Notes: generated by a model not told the origin, from the sequence alone. A stretch of 64,000 bases of DNA from Streptomyces caelestis (GCF_001279005.1 NZ_LGCN01000221.1:33703-97702), one strand, 5' to 3'; shown: positions 15,977 through 24,899, counted from the stretch's first letter. Numbers and translations: made by a program.

Positions 15977-16609
15977 ATGAGCACACCAGGGATCGGACAG
16001 CCGCTCGAGGCTGTCCCGTCGACCCAGGCGGGCGTCGGGGAACGGGAGTTCTGCCGGCCGCCCACACAGCGCACGGACAGTCCGGTGCTGCCCGAGGACC
16101 GGGCGGTGCGCGATCTGGCCGTGCTCAGCCTGGCCGAGCTGCGCACGGTGCGGCGGGACGCGCAGCGTGACGAGGCCGACCTCAGTTACGTGCGGCGGCT
16201 GCTGCAGGGGCGGATCGACATCCTGCGGGCGGAGCTGGCCCGGCGCCTCCCGCGGGAGGCGCCCTCGGTCGTCGCGCCGGGGGAGGCGTCCGTCGTCGAG
16301 CGGCTGGGGGAGATCCTGCGGGACACCCCGGCCCGGCACCGTTCCTCCGCCCGGCACGTGACGCTGGGGACGCCGCGGGGCGAGGAGTACCGGCGGCTGG
16401 CGTCCGAGACGCTCGCCGAGGTGGAGCTGTCCGACCTGGGCGCGCGCACGGACGGGGAGCTGAACGCCGCGATGGGGCGGCTCGTGCTCTGCGAGCAGCA
16501 GGTGTCCCGGCGCCGGCAGCGGCTGCAGCGCACGGCCGACGAGTGCAGCGCGGAGATCGCGCGCCGCTACCGGGACGGGGAGGCGCAGGTCGACGACCTG
16601 CTCACGTGA
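15977..16609 (+). CDS. rsiG: RsiG, c-di-GMP-binding anti-sigma factor for WhiG
   Basis: Coiled-coil protein of 210 residues. It contains two exact copies of the pattern E-x3-S-x2-R-x3-Q-x3-D: Glu66-Ser70-Arg73-Gln77-Asp81 and Glu173-Ser177-Arg180-Gln184-Asp188, one on each long helix. In S. venezuelae RsiG this double motif holds a c-di-GMP dimer, and the loaded protein sequesters the sporulation sigma factor WhiG. ATG 15977 leaves only 3 nt after a GAGG ribosome site; upstream in-frame starts exist but look non-conserved. whiG itself is not in this window. The link to sporulation therefore rests on the motif. Confidence 0.88.
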   Translation: MSTPGIGQPLEAVPSTQAGVGEREFCRPPTQRTDSPVLPEDRAVRDLAVLSLAELRTVRRDAQRDEADLSYVRRLLQGRIDILRAELARRLPREAPSVVAPGEASVVERLGEILRDTPARHRSSARHVTLGTPRGEEYRRLASETLAEVELSDLGARTDGELNAAMGRLVLCEQQVSRRRQRLQRTADECSAEIARRYRDGEAQVDDLLT

Positions 16610-16666
16610 GCGGGCCGGGGGGAAACCTCTTCGACACCCGGCGCGCGGCCGACCTACCGTGATCCC

Positions 16667-17923
16667 ATGACCCCCCGCGCCGACATCGACGTACGTCCGA
16701 TCGCCGAGTCCGAGTTCGCCGACTGGCAACGGGCCCTGAACATCGGGTTCCTGCGGGAGCCCACCCTGTCCGAGGAGGTCCTCGAGGCGCGCCGGGAGCA
16801 GTTCACGCCCGGCCGGTCGGTCGGGGCCTTCGACGACGGGCGCTGCGTGGCGACGTTCCGGTCCTTCGCGCAGGAGCTGACGGTGGTCGGCGGGGCGACC
16901 GTGCCCGCCGACGCCGTCACCAACGTCACGGTCACCGCCACCCACCGCCGTCGCGGCCTGCTCACCCGCATGATGGCGCAGGACCTCGCCGCCGCGAAGG
17001 AGCGCGGGGACGTCGTGGCGACGCTGATCGCGGCCGAGTACCCGATCTACGGCCGGTACGGCTTCGGCCCGGCCACCACGGCGACCGAGTGGACCGTCGA
17101 CGTGCCGCGCGCCGGCCTCGACCCGCGCCGGGCGGGCCCGGAGGACGGCGGCCGGGTCGACCTCGTGGGCGGCGAGGCCGTCCGCAAGCTCGGGCCCGAG
17201 CTGCACGAGCGGCTGCGCCGCGCACAGCCGGGCGCCGTCAGCCGGGACGAGCTGTGGTGGAGGACGGCGACGGGAGCGGTGCGCTTCCATCCGACCTTCC
17301 AGGAGCCGTACTACGCGGTGTACCGCTCGGCCGGCGGCGAGGTCGAGGGCATGGCCGCCTACACGGCCGACGACCACTGGGGCGATGCCAAGCAGCCGTC
17401 GAACACGGCGCGGGTGAAGTGGCTGACCGCGGTGACCCCGGCCGCCGAGCGGGCGCTGTGGCTCTACCTGTGCTCCATCGACTGGGTGACGCGGGTGAGG
17501 AGCGGCTGGCGGGCGCCCGACGATCTGCTCCCGCACCTCCTGCCGGACCCGCGCGCCGCCGCCGTCACCACGCAGGCGGACTGGCTGTGGGTGAGGATGC
17601 TGGACGTCGTACGGGCCCTCGGGGCGCGGACGTACGGGGCCGCGGGGTCGCTGGTGCTGGAGGTGACCGACCGGGCCGGACTGGCCGGCGGGCGTTACCG
17701 CCTCGAGGCGTCCGCGGACGGGACCGGGGTCTGTGCGCCGACCACCGGGAGCGCCGATCTCGCGCTGGACGTCGCCGAGTTGTCCGTGCTGTGGCTGGGG
17801 GACGAGTCGGCGGTGCGCCTCGCGGCGCTGGGCCGGGTCCGGGAAGAACGAGCGGGCGCCGCCCGTCAGGCCGACGCCCTGCTGCGTACCTCCAGGCGAC
17901 CGTGGTGCCCGGACGTGTTCTGA
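16667..17923 (+). CDS. Eis-like GNAT N-acetyltransferase
   Basis: Acetyltransferase of 418 residues with the three-part Eis architecture. The N-terminal GNAT domain has the acetyl-CoA loop [17 protein letters not shown] near residues 87-103. A second divergent GNAT region follows ([24 protein letters not shown]). The C-terminal sterol-carrier-like domain ends in a free Phe, as in Eis, where the C-terminal carboxylate takes part in catalysis. Family members acetylate aminoglycosides at several positions, or protein lysines; the true substrate here is unknown. TACCGT (16655-16660) lies 6 nt before the ATG. Confidence 0.87.
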   Translation: MTPRADIDVRPIAESEFADWQRALNIGFLREPTLSEEVLEARREQFTPGRSVGAFDDGRCVATFRSFAQELTVVGGATVPADAVTNVTVTATHRRRGLLTRMMAQDLAAAKERGDVVATLIAAEYPIYGRYGFGPATTATEWTVDVPRAGLDPRRAGPEDGGRVDLVGGEAVRKLGPELHERLRRAQPGAVSRDELWWRTATGAVRFHPTFQEPYYAVYRSAGGEVEGMAAYTADDHWGDAKQPSNTARVKWLTAVTPAAERALWLYLCSIDWVTRVRSGWRAPDDLLPHLLPDPRAAAVTTQADWLWVRMLDVVRALGARTYGAAGSLVLEVTDRAGLAGGRYRLEASADGTGVCAPTTGSADLALDVAELSVLWLGDESAVRLAALGRVREERAGAARQADALLRTSRRPWCPDVF

Positions 17924-18006
17924 GCGCTGTCGCTCTCGCGCCCCTGCCGCCCTCCTCCTTCCGCCGACGACGGGTGGCTCATCCGTAGCGAGCTGTTCGG
18001 TTGTGG

Positions 18007-18039
18007 TGGTGCGGGTGGTGCGGGTGGTGCGGGTGGTGC
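18007..18039. repeat. Short 9-nt tandem repeat
   Basis: TGGTGCGGG is repeated three times in perfect tandem, followed by a partial TGGTGC. It lies in the non-coding stretch downstream of the acetyltransferase. Confidence 0.8.
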
Positions 18040-18104
18040 CCGCCGACGGGACTCCCGGCTCCCCTCCGGAGGGGGGCCCGGCCGGCGGTCCGTGCGGTGT
18101 GCCG

Positions 18105-18290
18105 TCAGCCGGACTGGGCGAACAGCATCACGAGGATGACCGCGCCGATGCCGCTGATCACGGTGTTCCGCGCCTTGATGCCCACGGTGAGGGCGACGAA
18201 GGCGATGATTCCCATCGGCCCGTACTTCCACTGGACGAGCTGCTCGAACCCGATGGCCAGGGCTGCGAGGGCGATGGCGATGAGCGGCAT
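18105..18290 (-). CDS. Small membrane protein (EQLVQW type), module 1
   Basis: Protein of 61 residues made almost wholly of two or three hydrophobic segments, with the central motif FEQLVQWKYGPMG. AAGGGGGA precedes the ATG. A paralogue with the same EQLVQWxYG motif is encoded at 19404-19592, and each of the two is divergent from a DevA-like GntR regulator. The repeated pairing suggests that the regulator controls this membrane protein. Function unknown. Confidence 0.75.
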   Translation of the reverse strand: MPLIAIALAALAIGFEQLVQWKYGPMGIIAFVALTVGIKARNTVISGIGAVILVMLFAQSG

Positions 18291-18368
18291 GACGGTCCCC
18301 CTTGTCGTTCGCGGTTCCCACCCCTCTCCCTGAGGGGCACTCCTCCTGGCTGCCGACCAGGTTGCGAG

Positions 18369-18383
18369 AGTTGGTTACCAACT
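18369..18383. promoter_or_regulatory. Operator of module 1
   Basis: AGTTGGTTACCAACT is a perfect 15-bp palindrome in the divergent promoter region. Module 2 has AGTTGGCAACCAACT at 19655-19669, differing only in the centre. A further inverted repeat, GTTATAG (18392-18398) and CTATAAC (18414-18420), lies between it and the regulator -10 box. Likely targets of the GntR proteins. Confidence 0.65.
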
Positions 18384-18458
18384 TGCTCCTAGTTATAGCC
18401 ACTTGGAAGAGTCCTATAACCACCCTTCACCGAACTGCCCGAAGATGGCGGGAAGTTG

Positions 18459-18464
18459 TACTGT
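18459..18464 (+). promoter_or_regulatory. -10 box for leaderless GntR gene, module 1
   Basis: TACTGT lies 6 nt before GTG 18471. The paralogue at 19757 has the same arrangement (TAGCGT 19745-19750, then 6 nt), including similar intervening sequence (TCGGTT and TCGGTC). Confidence 0.6.
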
Positions 18465-18470
18465 TCGGTT

Positions 18471-19370
18471 GTGGAGCCGGAACACGTCTTCGCCCCTGGG
18501 CGGAAGAAGCCACAGCGGCCACAGCCCACACCCCGTGAGGTGGCCGACGAACTGCGCGCGCGGATCAGGTCCGGGACGCTGCGGCCGGGGCAGCGCATGC
18601 CCACCCAGGCCCGGCTCGCCGCCGAGTTCGGCGTGGAGCGCCCCGCGGTGCGCCAGGCGCTGCGCATCCTGCAGTCCGAGCGCCTGCTCACCAACGTCTC
18701 CAGGGGCGCCCCGGCGACCGTCGCCGCCGACCCCGGCAGGGCGCCGGCCGGCCCCTCGGCGCCCCCGCTGCCCACCACGGTGGGCCTCGCGCCCAGGATC
18801 GACGCCGCCTTCGAGGCCGAGCACGTCGAGATCGACGCCGTCTGCCTGACCGCGGTCTCCCTCACCCTGGCCCTCGGGGAGCCGCTGCGCCGGATCCACT
18901 CCGGGCGGTTGAAACCGGCCAGGGTCGACCTCCGGGTGCTGCTGCCCGGCCGGGACATCGACCTCGCCTTCCCGGTGCCGGTCGAGGGGCGCGACGGCGC
19001 GGAGGACCCGCTGCACGAGCGGTGGCTGACCCAGCGCAACGCCCAGGGCCAGGTGCTCCGCCACAACCTGCTCGCCCTGCGCGCCACCCACGGCGTCGAG
19101 GTGCGGGTCTCCTTCCGCGCGCTGCCGTTCACCCCGCCGGTGAAGCTGTACGGCGAGGAGGCGCTGTTCGCCTACTACACGCCGGCGCGCGGCGAGGCGC
19201 AGATCGACCAGGAGTACCTGGAGACCTACGACGCGCAGGGGGCCCGGTCCCTGCTGTTCGCCTTCGAGCAGGGGACCGTCCTGCGGGACACCACGTTCGT
19301 GGAGCAGTCGCGCCGGTGGTTCGACGCGCTGTGGGAGACCATCAGTTCGGAGCTGGTGCTCACGGGCTGA
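18471..19370 (+). CDS. DevA-like GntR-family regulator, module 1
   Basis: Transcriptional regulator of 299 residues. A GntR winged helix covers about 20-90 (TPREVADELRARIRSGTLRPGQ, RLAAEFGVERPAVRQALRIL). The C-terminal domain carries the segment RWLTQRNAQGQVLRHNLLALRATHG that I associate with the S. coelicolor developmental regulator DevA and its neighbour DevE. GTG 18471 is chosen from the -10 box 6 nt upstream. A divergent small membrane gene and a palindromic operator lie in front of it. By analogy it may affect aerial growth and sporulation; that is inference. Confidence 0.82.
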   Translation: MEPEHVFAPGRKKPQRPQPTPREVADELRARIRSGTLRPGQRMPTQARLAAEFGVERPAVRQALRILQSERLLTNVSRGAPATVAADPGRAPAGPSAPPLPTTVGLAPRIDAAFEAEHVEIDAVCLTAVSLTLALGEPLRRIHSGRLKPARVDLRVLLPGRDIDLAFPVPVEGRDGAEDPLHERWLTQRNAQGQVLRHNLLALRATHGVEVRVSFRALPFTPPVKLYGEEALFAYYTPARGEAQIDQEYLETYDAQGARSLLFAFEQGTVLRDTTFVEQSRRWFDALWETISSELVLTG

Positions 19371-19403
19371 CGTCTCCCGCGGACCCGGGGCGGCGGTGGC
19401 TCC

Positions 19404-19592
19404 TCACAGGGCCGGCCTCGTCACCAGCAGCGCGAGCAGGACCGCTCCGGCGGAGCTGATCCCCGGCCGGTTGGACCCGACGCCTATGGCGAGCAGCAGC
19501 AGGCCGAGGACGCCGGCCGCGCCGTACTGCCACTGGACGAGCTGTTCGACGGTGACGACCAGGACGGCGGGGACGAGGGCGAGGACGGGCAC
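19404..19592 (-). CDS. Small membrane protein (EQLVQW type), module 2
   Basis: Paralogue of the 18105-18290 product: 62 residues, hydrophobic, with VEQLVQWQYGAAG in the same place. GTG 19592 is chosen over longer in-frame starts because GGAGGA lies about 8 nt upstream and the length then matches the paralogue. It ends 33 nt from the convergent stop of the first GntR gene and is divergent from the second. Confidence 0.72.
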   Translation of the reverse strand: MPVLALVPAVLVVTVEQLVQWQYGAAGVLGLLLLAIGVGSNRPGISSAGAVLLALLVTRPAL

Positions 19593-19641
19593 GGTGCGTT
19601 CCTCCTTCGGGGGCGGGTCGGGGCTGCGGAACCAGAAGCTC

Positions 19642-19669
19642 GCCAACTTGGAAAAGTTGGCAACCAACT
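19642..19669. promoter_or_regulatory. Operators of module 2
   Basis: Two overlapping palindromes. GCCAACTT-GGAA-AAGTTGGC spans 19642-19661, and AGTTGGCAACCAACT spans 19655-19669. The latter shares AGTTGG-N3-CCAACT with the module 1 operator. CCACTTGG also occurs in both regions. Confidence 0.62.
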
Positions 19670-19756
19670 ATGTTTAAGTTGTTCCCACTTGGCCCCCACT
19701 TGCAAACGGCCTTCAAGCAACTCCCGTCAAGTGGATCAAAGTTGTAGCGTTCGGTC

Positions 19757-20636
19757 GTGACCCAGGAGAACGTCGCAGTGAACGGCAGCAGCAGAGTCCC
19801 GCCGCAGGAGATCGCCGACATCCTGCGGGAGCGCATCCGGGCCGGCGAGCTCAAGGCGGGCGACCGCCTGCCCACCCAGGCCGAGCTGGCCGAGGAGTTC
19901 GGCGTGGAGCGCGGCACCGTTCGCCAGGCCCTGCGCGCCCTCCAGGAGGACGGCCTGCTCAGCAACGTCAGCAAGGGCAGCCCGCCGCGGATCGCCGAAC
20001 CGGCCCCCGCCCGGGAGGAGCCCCGGCCGACGACGGTGGGACTGGCGCCGCGCCTGACGGAGGCGTTCTCGACGGCCCACGTGCGGATCGACGCGGTGTG
20101 CCTGACCGCCGAGAGCCTGATGCTGGCGCTGAGCGAACCGGTTCGGCACATCCACGAGGGCCGCATCCGCCCCGAGTCGATCGACGTCCGCCTCCTGCTG
20201 CCCTCCCGGAGGATCAACCTGGCCTTCCCCGTCCCGGTCGAGGGTCGCGACGGCACCGACGGTCCGGTGCACGAGCGGTGGCTGACCCAGCGCAACGCCC
20301 AGGCCCGGGTGCTCCGCCACAACCTGCTCGCCCTGCGCGCCACCCACGGCGTCGAGGTGCGGGTCTCCTTCCGCGCGCTGCCGTTCACCCCGCCGGTGAA
20401 GCTGTATGTACCTGCTCAACGGCGAGGAGGCGCTGATCGGCTACTACCTGCTGACCCGGCGCGAGGAGGAGTGGGAGAGCCACACCCTGGAGATGTACGA
20501 CGCCCTGGGCGCCCAATCCCTCCTCTTCCCCTTCGTGGAGCGGGGCGGGCGGCGGGAGCGGGCGTTCGTGGAGGAATCCCAGAAGTGGTTCGACGCCCTC
20601 TGGGAAACCATCACGACGGACCTGACGCTCTCCTAG
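19757..20636 (+). pseudogene. DevA-like GntR regulator, module 2, frameshifted
   Basis: Paralogue of the 18471-19370 product. The HTH (PPQEIADILRERIRAGELKAGD) and most of the effector domain (RWLTQRNAQARVLRHNLLALRATHG) are intact through PPVKLY. At 20403-20410 the sequence TGTATGTA is a 4-bp tandem duplication that shifts the frame. The expected continuation (LLNGEEALIGYYLLTR ... WFDALWETITTDL) is found in the +1-shifted frame to 20636. Without one TGTA the gene would encode about 292 residues. As read, the product ends in about 80 unrelated residues at 20647. This is a real mutation, a slipped-strand switch, or a sequencing error. GTG 19757 has a TAGCGT box 6 nt upstream. Confidence 0.8.
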
Positions 20637-20899
20637 TCGGCCCCTGAGACGGGACGGACCCATGCGGTGACGGCCGAGAAGCGGAACGGGGCAGGGACCG
20701 GCCACGGGACCGACGCCGACGGCGGACCGGACGGACCGCGGAACCCGGCCGAAGCCACCGTCCCGCTGGACCTCGGGTCGGCGCCGGCCCCGGACCGGAT
20801 CGCGGACGCGCTCCTGAGCCGGCGCCGGGACCACGCGCCGGCCGGCGGCGACGCGGCGGGCCGACCGGCCGGCGCGGGCCGTGGCCGTAGGCTCGCCGC

Positions 20900-21508
20900 A
20901 TGAGCGAGATCGGCCTGCGGGAGCGCAAGAAGCGGCGGATGTACCGGACCGTGTCGGACATCGCCGTCCGGCTCTTCCTGGAGCGCGGCTTCGACGCCGT
21001 GTCCGTCGCCGAGGTGGCGGCCGCGGCCGAGATCTCCAAGCCGACGCTCTTCCGGTACTTCCCGGCGAAGGAGGACCTCGTCCTGTACCGGATCGCCGAC
21101 CACGAGGGCGAGGCGGCCCGGGTGGCCGCGGAGGGGCCGACGCCGGTCGAGGCGCTGCGGCGGCACTTCCTGGACGGACTGCGGCGGTGCGATCCGGTCA
21201 CCGGGCTCAACGACGATCCCGAGGTGCTGGCCTTCCACACGCTGCTGTACGGCACACCGGCGCTGGTGGCGCGGCTGTACGGGCATCTGGAGCGGTCCGA
21301 GGAGGCACTGGCCGGGGCGCTCGGGGGCGGGCTCGACGCGCGGCTGGCGGCGGGGCAGATCATCGCCGTACGGCGGATCCTCGCGCAGGAGAACTGGCGG
21401 CGGATCGCGGCGGGGGAGCGGGTCGAGGACGTGCGGGACGACGCGGTGGCGGCGGCCGGGCGGGCGTTCGGGGCGCTGGCGGAGACGCTGTCACGATTGT
21501 TGGACTGA
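20900..21508 (+). CDS. TetR-family regulator
   Basis: Regulator of 202 residues. The N-terminal helix-turn-helix is clear (MYRTVSDIAVRLFLERGFDAVSVAEVAAAAEISKPTLFRYFPAKEDLV in outline, residues 14-60). The ligand domain has no recognisable specificity. TAGGCT (20888-20893) lies 6 nt before the ATG, so it is probably leaderless. The HelD-like gene begins 44 nt after its stop, across a short A/T-rich stretch. The 263 nt upstream (20637-20899) contain no convincing gene. Confidence 0.88.
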   Translation: MSEIGLRERKKRRMYRTVSDIAVRLFLERGFDAVSVAEVAAAAEISKPTLFRYFPAKEDLVLYRIADHEGEAARVAAEGPTPVEALRRHFLDGLRRCDPVTGLNDDPEVLAFHTLLYGTPALVARLYGHLERSEEALAGALGGGLDARLAAGQIIAVRRILAQENWRRIAAGERVEDVRDDAVAAAGRAFGALAETLSRLLD

Positions 21509-21552
21509 GTAAAAAATGTAACTCGGTTGCTTTACTTGGTACGCTCGGTGGA

Positions 21553-23580
21553 ATGACACCACCCGAGCACGCCCTCGACCGGGAACGCGCCCACCACGAC
21601 CGCTGCCGCACCGCCCTCGCCGCCATGGCCGCCGGCGCCGACGAACGGGTCGTCACCGGCGAGGACGTCTCCGCCTCCGGAGCCGACGCCGAGGTCCTCG
21701 GGTACCGGCTGCGCAGCCACGCCGAGGAACTGCGGGAACTGCCCCCGGGGCCGCTGTTCTTCGGGCGGCTGGACTTCGCGCGGGGCGACACCGGTCACCC
21801 GGGGCAGAGCTACCACGTCGGACGGCTGCGGATCACCGAGCACCCCGCCGCCCCGCCCCTCGTCGTCGACTGGCGGGCGCCCGTCTCCCGCGCCTTCTAC
21901 CAGGCCACCGCCCGCGATCCGCAGGGCGTCGCCGTGCGCCGGCGGTTCGGCTGGGCGCCCGGCAGCCGGGGCGACTCCGCCGATCTGACCGGTCTGGAGG
22001 ACGAACACCTGGAGCGGGGGGAGGAGCGGGTCAGCGACATCGTCGCCCGGGAGATCGAGCGGCCCCGCACCGGCCCCATGCGGGACATCGCGGCCACCAT
22101 CCAGCCCGAGCAGGACGACCTCGTCCGCGGGGACCTCGGCCTCTCCGTGTGCGTGCAGGGCGCCCCCGGCACCGGCAAGACCGCCGTCGGCCTGCACCGG
22201 GCGGCCTACCTGCTCCACACCCATCCGCAGCGCGTCCGGCGCGGCGGGCTGCTCGTCCTCGGCCCCAACCCCACCTTCCTCTCCTACATCTCCGAGGTCC
22301 TGCCCGCCCTCGGCGAGACCGGGGTGCGGCAGTCGACCCTCGCCGAGGAGATCGCCCGGCACCCCGTCACCGGGACCGACGACGAGCGCACCGCCGTCGT
22401 CAAGCACGACGTCCGGATGGCCGAGGTGCTGCGCCGGGCCCTGTACGCACGGGTGCGCACGGCCCCGGCCGGCTCCCTCGCCGTGCCCGACGGCTCGTAC
22501 CGCTGGCGCCTGGAACCGGAGGAGCTGGCGCGGATCGTGACGGAGGTACGGGCCGGGCAGCCGCCGTACGGCGTCGGGCGGGAGCGGGTGCGGGCCCGGA
22601 TCGTGCGGGCCGTGCGGGAACGGGCCGAGCGGCGCGCCGGCCCGCGCGGCACCGCCTGGGAGCGCCGGATCGAGCGGGCGCGGCCGGTGTCGGCGTACGT
22701 CGACGGCGTGTGGCCGCGTGCGCGGGCGGAGGAGGTGGTGGCCGGGCTGCTGGGCGATCCCGAGGCGCTGGCCGTCGCCGCCGAGGGGCTGCTGGACGAC
22801 GGGGAGCAGAAGGCGGTGCGGTGGACGGGACCGCCGCGGTCGTGGAAGTCGGCGCGCTGGTCGGCCGCGGACCTGGTGCTGCTCGACGAGGTCGCCGGGC
22901 TGGTCGAGCACCCCGAGGGGTACGGGCACGTCGTGGTCGACGAGGCCCAGGACCTCTCCCCGATGGAGTGCCGGGCCATCGCCCGGCGGACCGCCTTCGG
23001 CTCGCTCACCGTGCTGGGCGACCTCGCGCAGGGGACGACCCCCTGGGCGGCCCGCTCGTGGCCGGAGGCGCTGCGGCACCTGGGGAAGCCGGACGCGCCC
23101 GTGACCCCGCTGACCACGGGCTTCCGGGTGCCGCGGGCGGTGGTCGCGCTCACCAACCGGCTCCTGGAACGGCTGGACGTCGACGTGCCGGCGACCCGCT
23201 CCCCGCGCGGCGACGGCGAGCTGCGCACGCGGCGGGTCGCCGGGCCGGACGGGGTGCCGGACGCGGTCGTGGCCGCCGTGCGGGACGCGCTGGGGCGGGA
23301 GGGCTCCATCGGCGTCGTGGCGGCGGACGCGGACGTGCCCCGGCTGCGGCGGGCGCTGGCCGGGGCGGGGGTGGAGGCGTCGGGTCCGCAGGCGCCGGGC
23401 GCACGGGTCGCGGTGGTGCCGGCGAGCCTCGTCAAGGGCCTGGAGTACGACCACGTGGTGGCCGTCGAACCCGCGGCGATCGCGGAGGCGGAGGAGCGGG
23501 GGCTGCACCGGCTGTACGTGGTGCTGACCCGGGCGGTGTCCCGGCTGGAGGTGGTGCGGGCGCGGGAGCTGCCCTTCTGA
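21553..23580 (+). CDS. HelD-like UvrD-family ATPase
   Basis: Superfamily-1 helicase-like protein of 675 residues. The Walker A motif GAPGTGKTAVG is near residue 203 and is followed by LHRAAYLLHTHPQRVRRGGLLV, the stretch typical of HelD. Walker B VVVDEAQDLSP is near 460. Later motifs are TTGFRVPRAV, KGLEYDHVV and YVVLTRAVSRLEV. HelD proteins bind RNA polymerase and release stalled enzyme; some streptomycete members protect against rifamycins. No rifamycin-associated element was seen upstream. A TACGCT box (21540-21545) lies 7 nt before ATG 21553, so it is probably leaderless. The A/T-rich 44-nt gap after tetR may hold an operator. Confidence 0.87.
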   Translation: MTPPEHALDRERAHHDRCRTALAAMAAGADERVVTGEDVSASGADAEVLGYRLRSHAEELRELPPGPLFFGRLDFARGDTGHPGQSYHVGRLRITEHPAAPPLVVDWRAPVSRAFYQATARDPQGVAVRRRFGWAPGSRGDSADLTGLEDEHLERGEERVSDIVAREIERPRTGPMRDIAATIQPEQDDLVRGDLGLSVCVQGAPGTGKTAVGLHRAAYLLHTHPQRVRRGGLLVLGPNPTFLSYISEVLPALGETGVRQSTLAEEIARHPVTGTDDERTAVVKHDVRMAEVLRRALYARVRTAPAGSLAVPDGSYRWRLEPEELARIVTEVRAGQPPYGVGRERVRARIVRAVRERAERRAGPRGTAWERRIERARPVSAYVDGVWPRARAEEVVAGLLGDPEALAVAAEGLLDDGEQKAVRWTGPPRSWKSARWSAADLVLLDEVAGLVEHPEGYGHVVVDEAQDLSPMECRAIARRTAFGSLTVLGDLAQGTTPWAARSWPEALRHLGKPDAPVTPLTTGFRVPRAVVALTNRLLERLDVDVPATRSPRGDGELRTRRVAGPDGVPDAVVAAVRDALGREGSIGVVAADADVPRLRRALAGAGVEASGPQAPGARVAVVPASLVKGLEYDHVVAVEPAAIAEAEERGLHRLYVVLTRAVSRLEVVRARELPF

Positions 23581-23587
23581 CGCCCGC

Positions 23588-24475
23588 TCAGCGGCGGGCG
23601 AGCACCTCGGCGACCCGGGTGAAGCCGTCCGTGCCGTGCCCGAGCGCGATGACCCGCCGGGCCTGTCCCTCGATCACCCGCATCACGCTCGCGTCGATGC
23701 CGTGGGCCTCGGAGGCGTGGACGACGTGGGCCATGGTCGAGGCGGCCGAGGTGATCGGGTTCAGCTCGCCCGAGTACGTGCCCGCGTCGGTGTCGGCCGC
23801 GAACTCGGTGAACAGGGGCGGGAGGATCGCGGCGATCCCCTGGGCGAAGGGGGCGAGCTCCGTCGCGGTGACGCCCTCCGCGCGGGCCACGGCGAGGGCG
23901 TGGGTGTAACCGGCCATCGCCGTCCAGAAGACGTCGAGCAGCGCGATGTCGTACGCCGCCGCCCGGCCGATCTCCTCCCCGAGGTGGGTGTGGCTGCCGC
24001 CGAGCGCCGCCAGCACGGGCCGGTGCTCCCGGTACAGCTCCTCGGGGCCGCTGAGGAGGAGGACCGCGTCGTCCGTGCCGATGGCCGGGGTCGGGGTCAT
24101 GATCGCCCCGTCCAGGTAGCGGACGCCGTGCCGGCCGGCCCACTCGGCCGTGTCCCGGGCGCGTCCGGGGGTGTCGGCGCTCAGGTTCACGACCGTGCGG
24201 CCCTTGAGGGCGGCGGCGACGGCCTCCTGGCGCAGCACCGCGTCCGAGGCGTCGTAGTTCACCACGCAGACGACGGTGAGCGGGGCGGCGGCGACCGCCT
24301 CCTCGGGCGAGGCCGCCGAGGCCGCGCCCCGGGCGGTCAGCTCGGCGTCCCGGCCGGGCGTGCGGTTCCAGACGGTGGTGCGCACCCCCGCGTCCAGGAA
24401 CGCGCCGGCCAGCGCCCGGCCCATCGGACCGAGACCGAGGACGGTGACGGAGGGCTGGTCGGTGTGCGTGGACAT
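23588..24475 (-). CDS. NAD(P)-dependent oxidoreductase, imine-reductase-like
   Basis: Enzyme of 295 residues. The Rossmann signature VTVLGLGPMGRALAGAF opens the chain and WNRTPGR follows the second strand, which suggests NADPH. The all-helical C-terminal domain (AAYDIALLDVFWTAMAGYTHALA) resembles imine reductases and beta-hydroxyacid dehydrogenases. Start ATG 24475 has AAGGGAG upstream. It is divergent from an HxlR regulator across 50 nt, so it is a likely target of that regulator. The substrate is unknown. Confidence 0.85.
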   Translation of the reverse strand: MSTHTDQPSVTVLGLGPMGRALAGAFLDAGVRTTVWNRTPGRDAELTARGAASAASPEEAVAAAPLTVVCVVNYDASDAVLRQEAVAAALKGRTVVNLSADTPGRARDTAEWAGRHGVRYLDGAIMTPTPAIGTDDAVLLLSGPEELYREHRPVLAALGGSHTHLGEEIGRAAAYDIALLDVFWTAMAGYTHALAVARAEGVTATELAPFAQGIAAILPPLFTEFAADTDAGTYSGELNPITSAASTMAHVVHASEAHGIDASVMRVIEGQARRVIALGHGTDGFTRVAEVLARR

Positions 24476-24525
24476 GTTAGAACTCCCTTGATATTCATGG
24501 CAATTACTGAGGAAAGGGGCGGGGC

Positions 24526-24870
24526 ATGGTGCACCGGCGCCACGATCCGGACGTCTGCGGGGTGACCGCCGCGATCGCCGTGATCGAGGGCAAGTGGAAG
24601 ACCACGCTGCTGTGGCTGCTGGAGTCCGGCCCGCACCGGCCGGCCGCACTGCGGCGGAAGGTGCCGGGCCTCACCGAGAAGGTGCTGACCCAGGCGCTGC
24701 GCGAGATGGAGGCGGACGGACTGGTGCGCCGGGAGGTGCACGACGTACTGCCGCCGAAGACGGTCTACTCCCTGACCGCGTTCGGCCGCGAGCTCGCCGG
24801 GGCGCTGGCTCCCCTGTCCGACTGGGGTCACCGCCGCCTGGAGAGGCTGACCGGGGCCCCGGCCTCCTGA
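24526..24870 (+). CDS. HxlR-family regulator
   Basis: Winged-helix regulator of 114 residues with the HxlR pattern: CGVTAAIAVIEGKWKTTLLWLL near the N-terminus, then VPGLTEKVLTQALREMEADGLVRR and the wing DVLPPKTVYSLTAFG. The Cys at position 11 is the residue that senses electrophiles or oxidants in several family members. It is divergent from the reductase, and the 50-nt gap is unusually A/T-rich (GATATTCATGGCAATTACTGA), a good place for its operator. Confidence 0.88.
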   Translation: MVHRRHDPDVCGVTAAIAVIEGKWKTTLLWLLESGPHRPAALRRKVPGLTEKVLTQALREMEADGLVRREVHDVLPPKTVYSLTAFGRELAGALAPLSDWGHRRLERLTGAPAS

Positions 24871-24899
24871 CGGGCGGCCGTTCCCGCTCCCTTCCCGTC

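Noticed and set aside
20667..20903. Plus-strand frame of 78 codons before tetR
   Set aside because: Low-complexity Gly/Asp/Arg sequence without a family pattern or good start; treated as non-coding.
21509..21552. Rifamycin-associated element upstream of the HelD-like gene
   Set aside because: The A/T-rich gap was checked by eye for the known element pattern; nothing similar is present.
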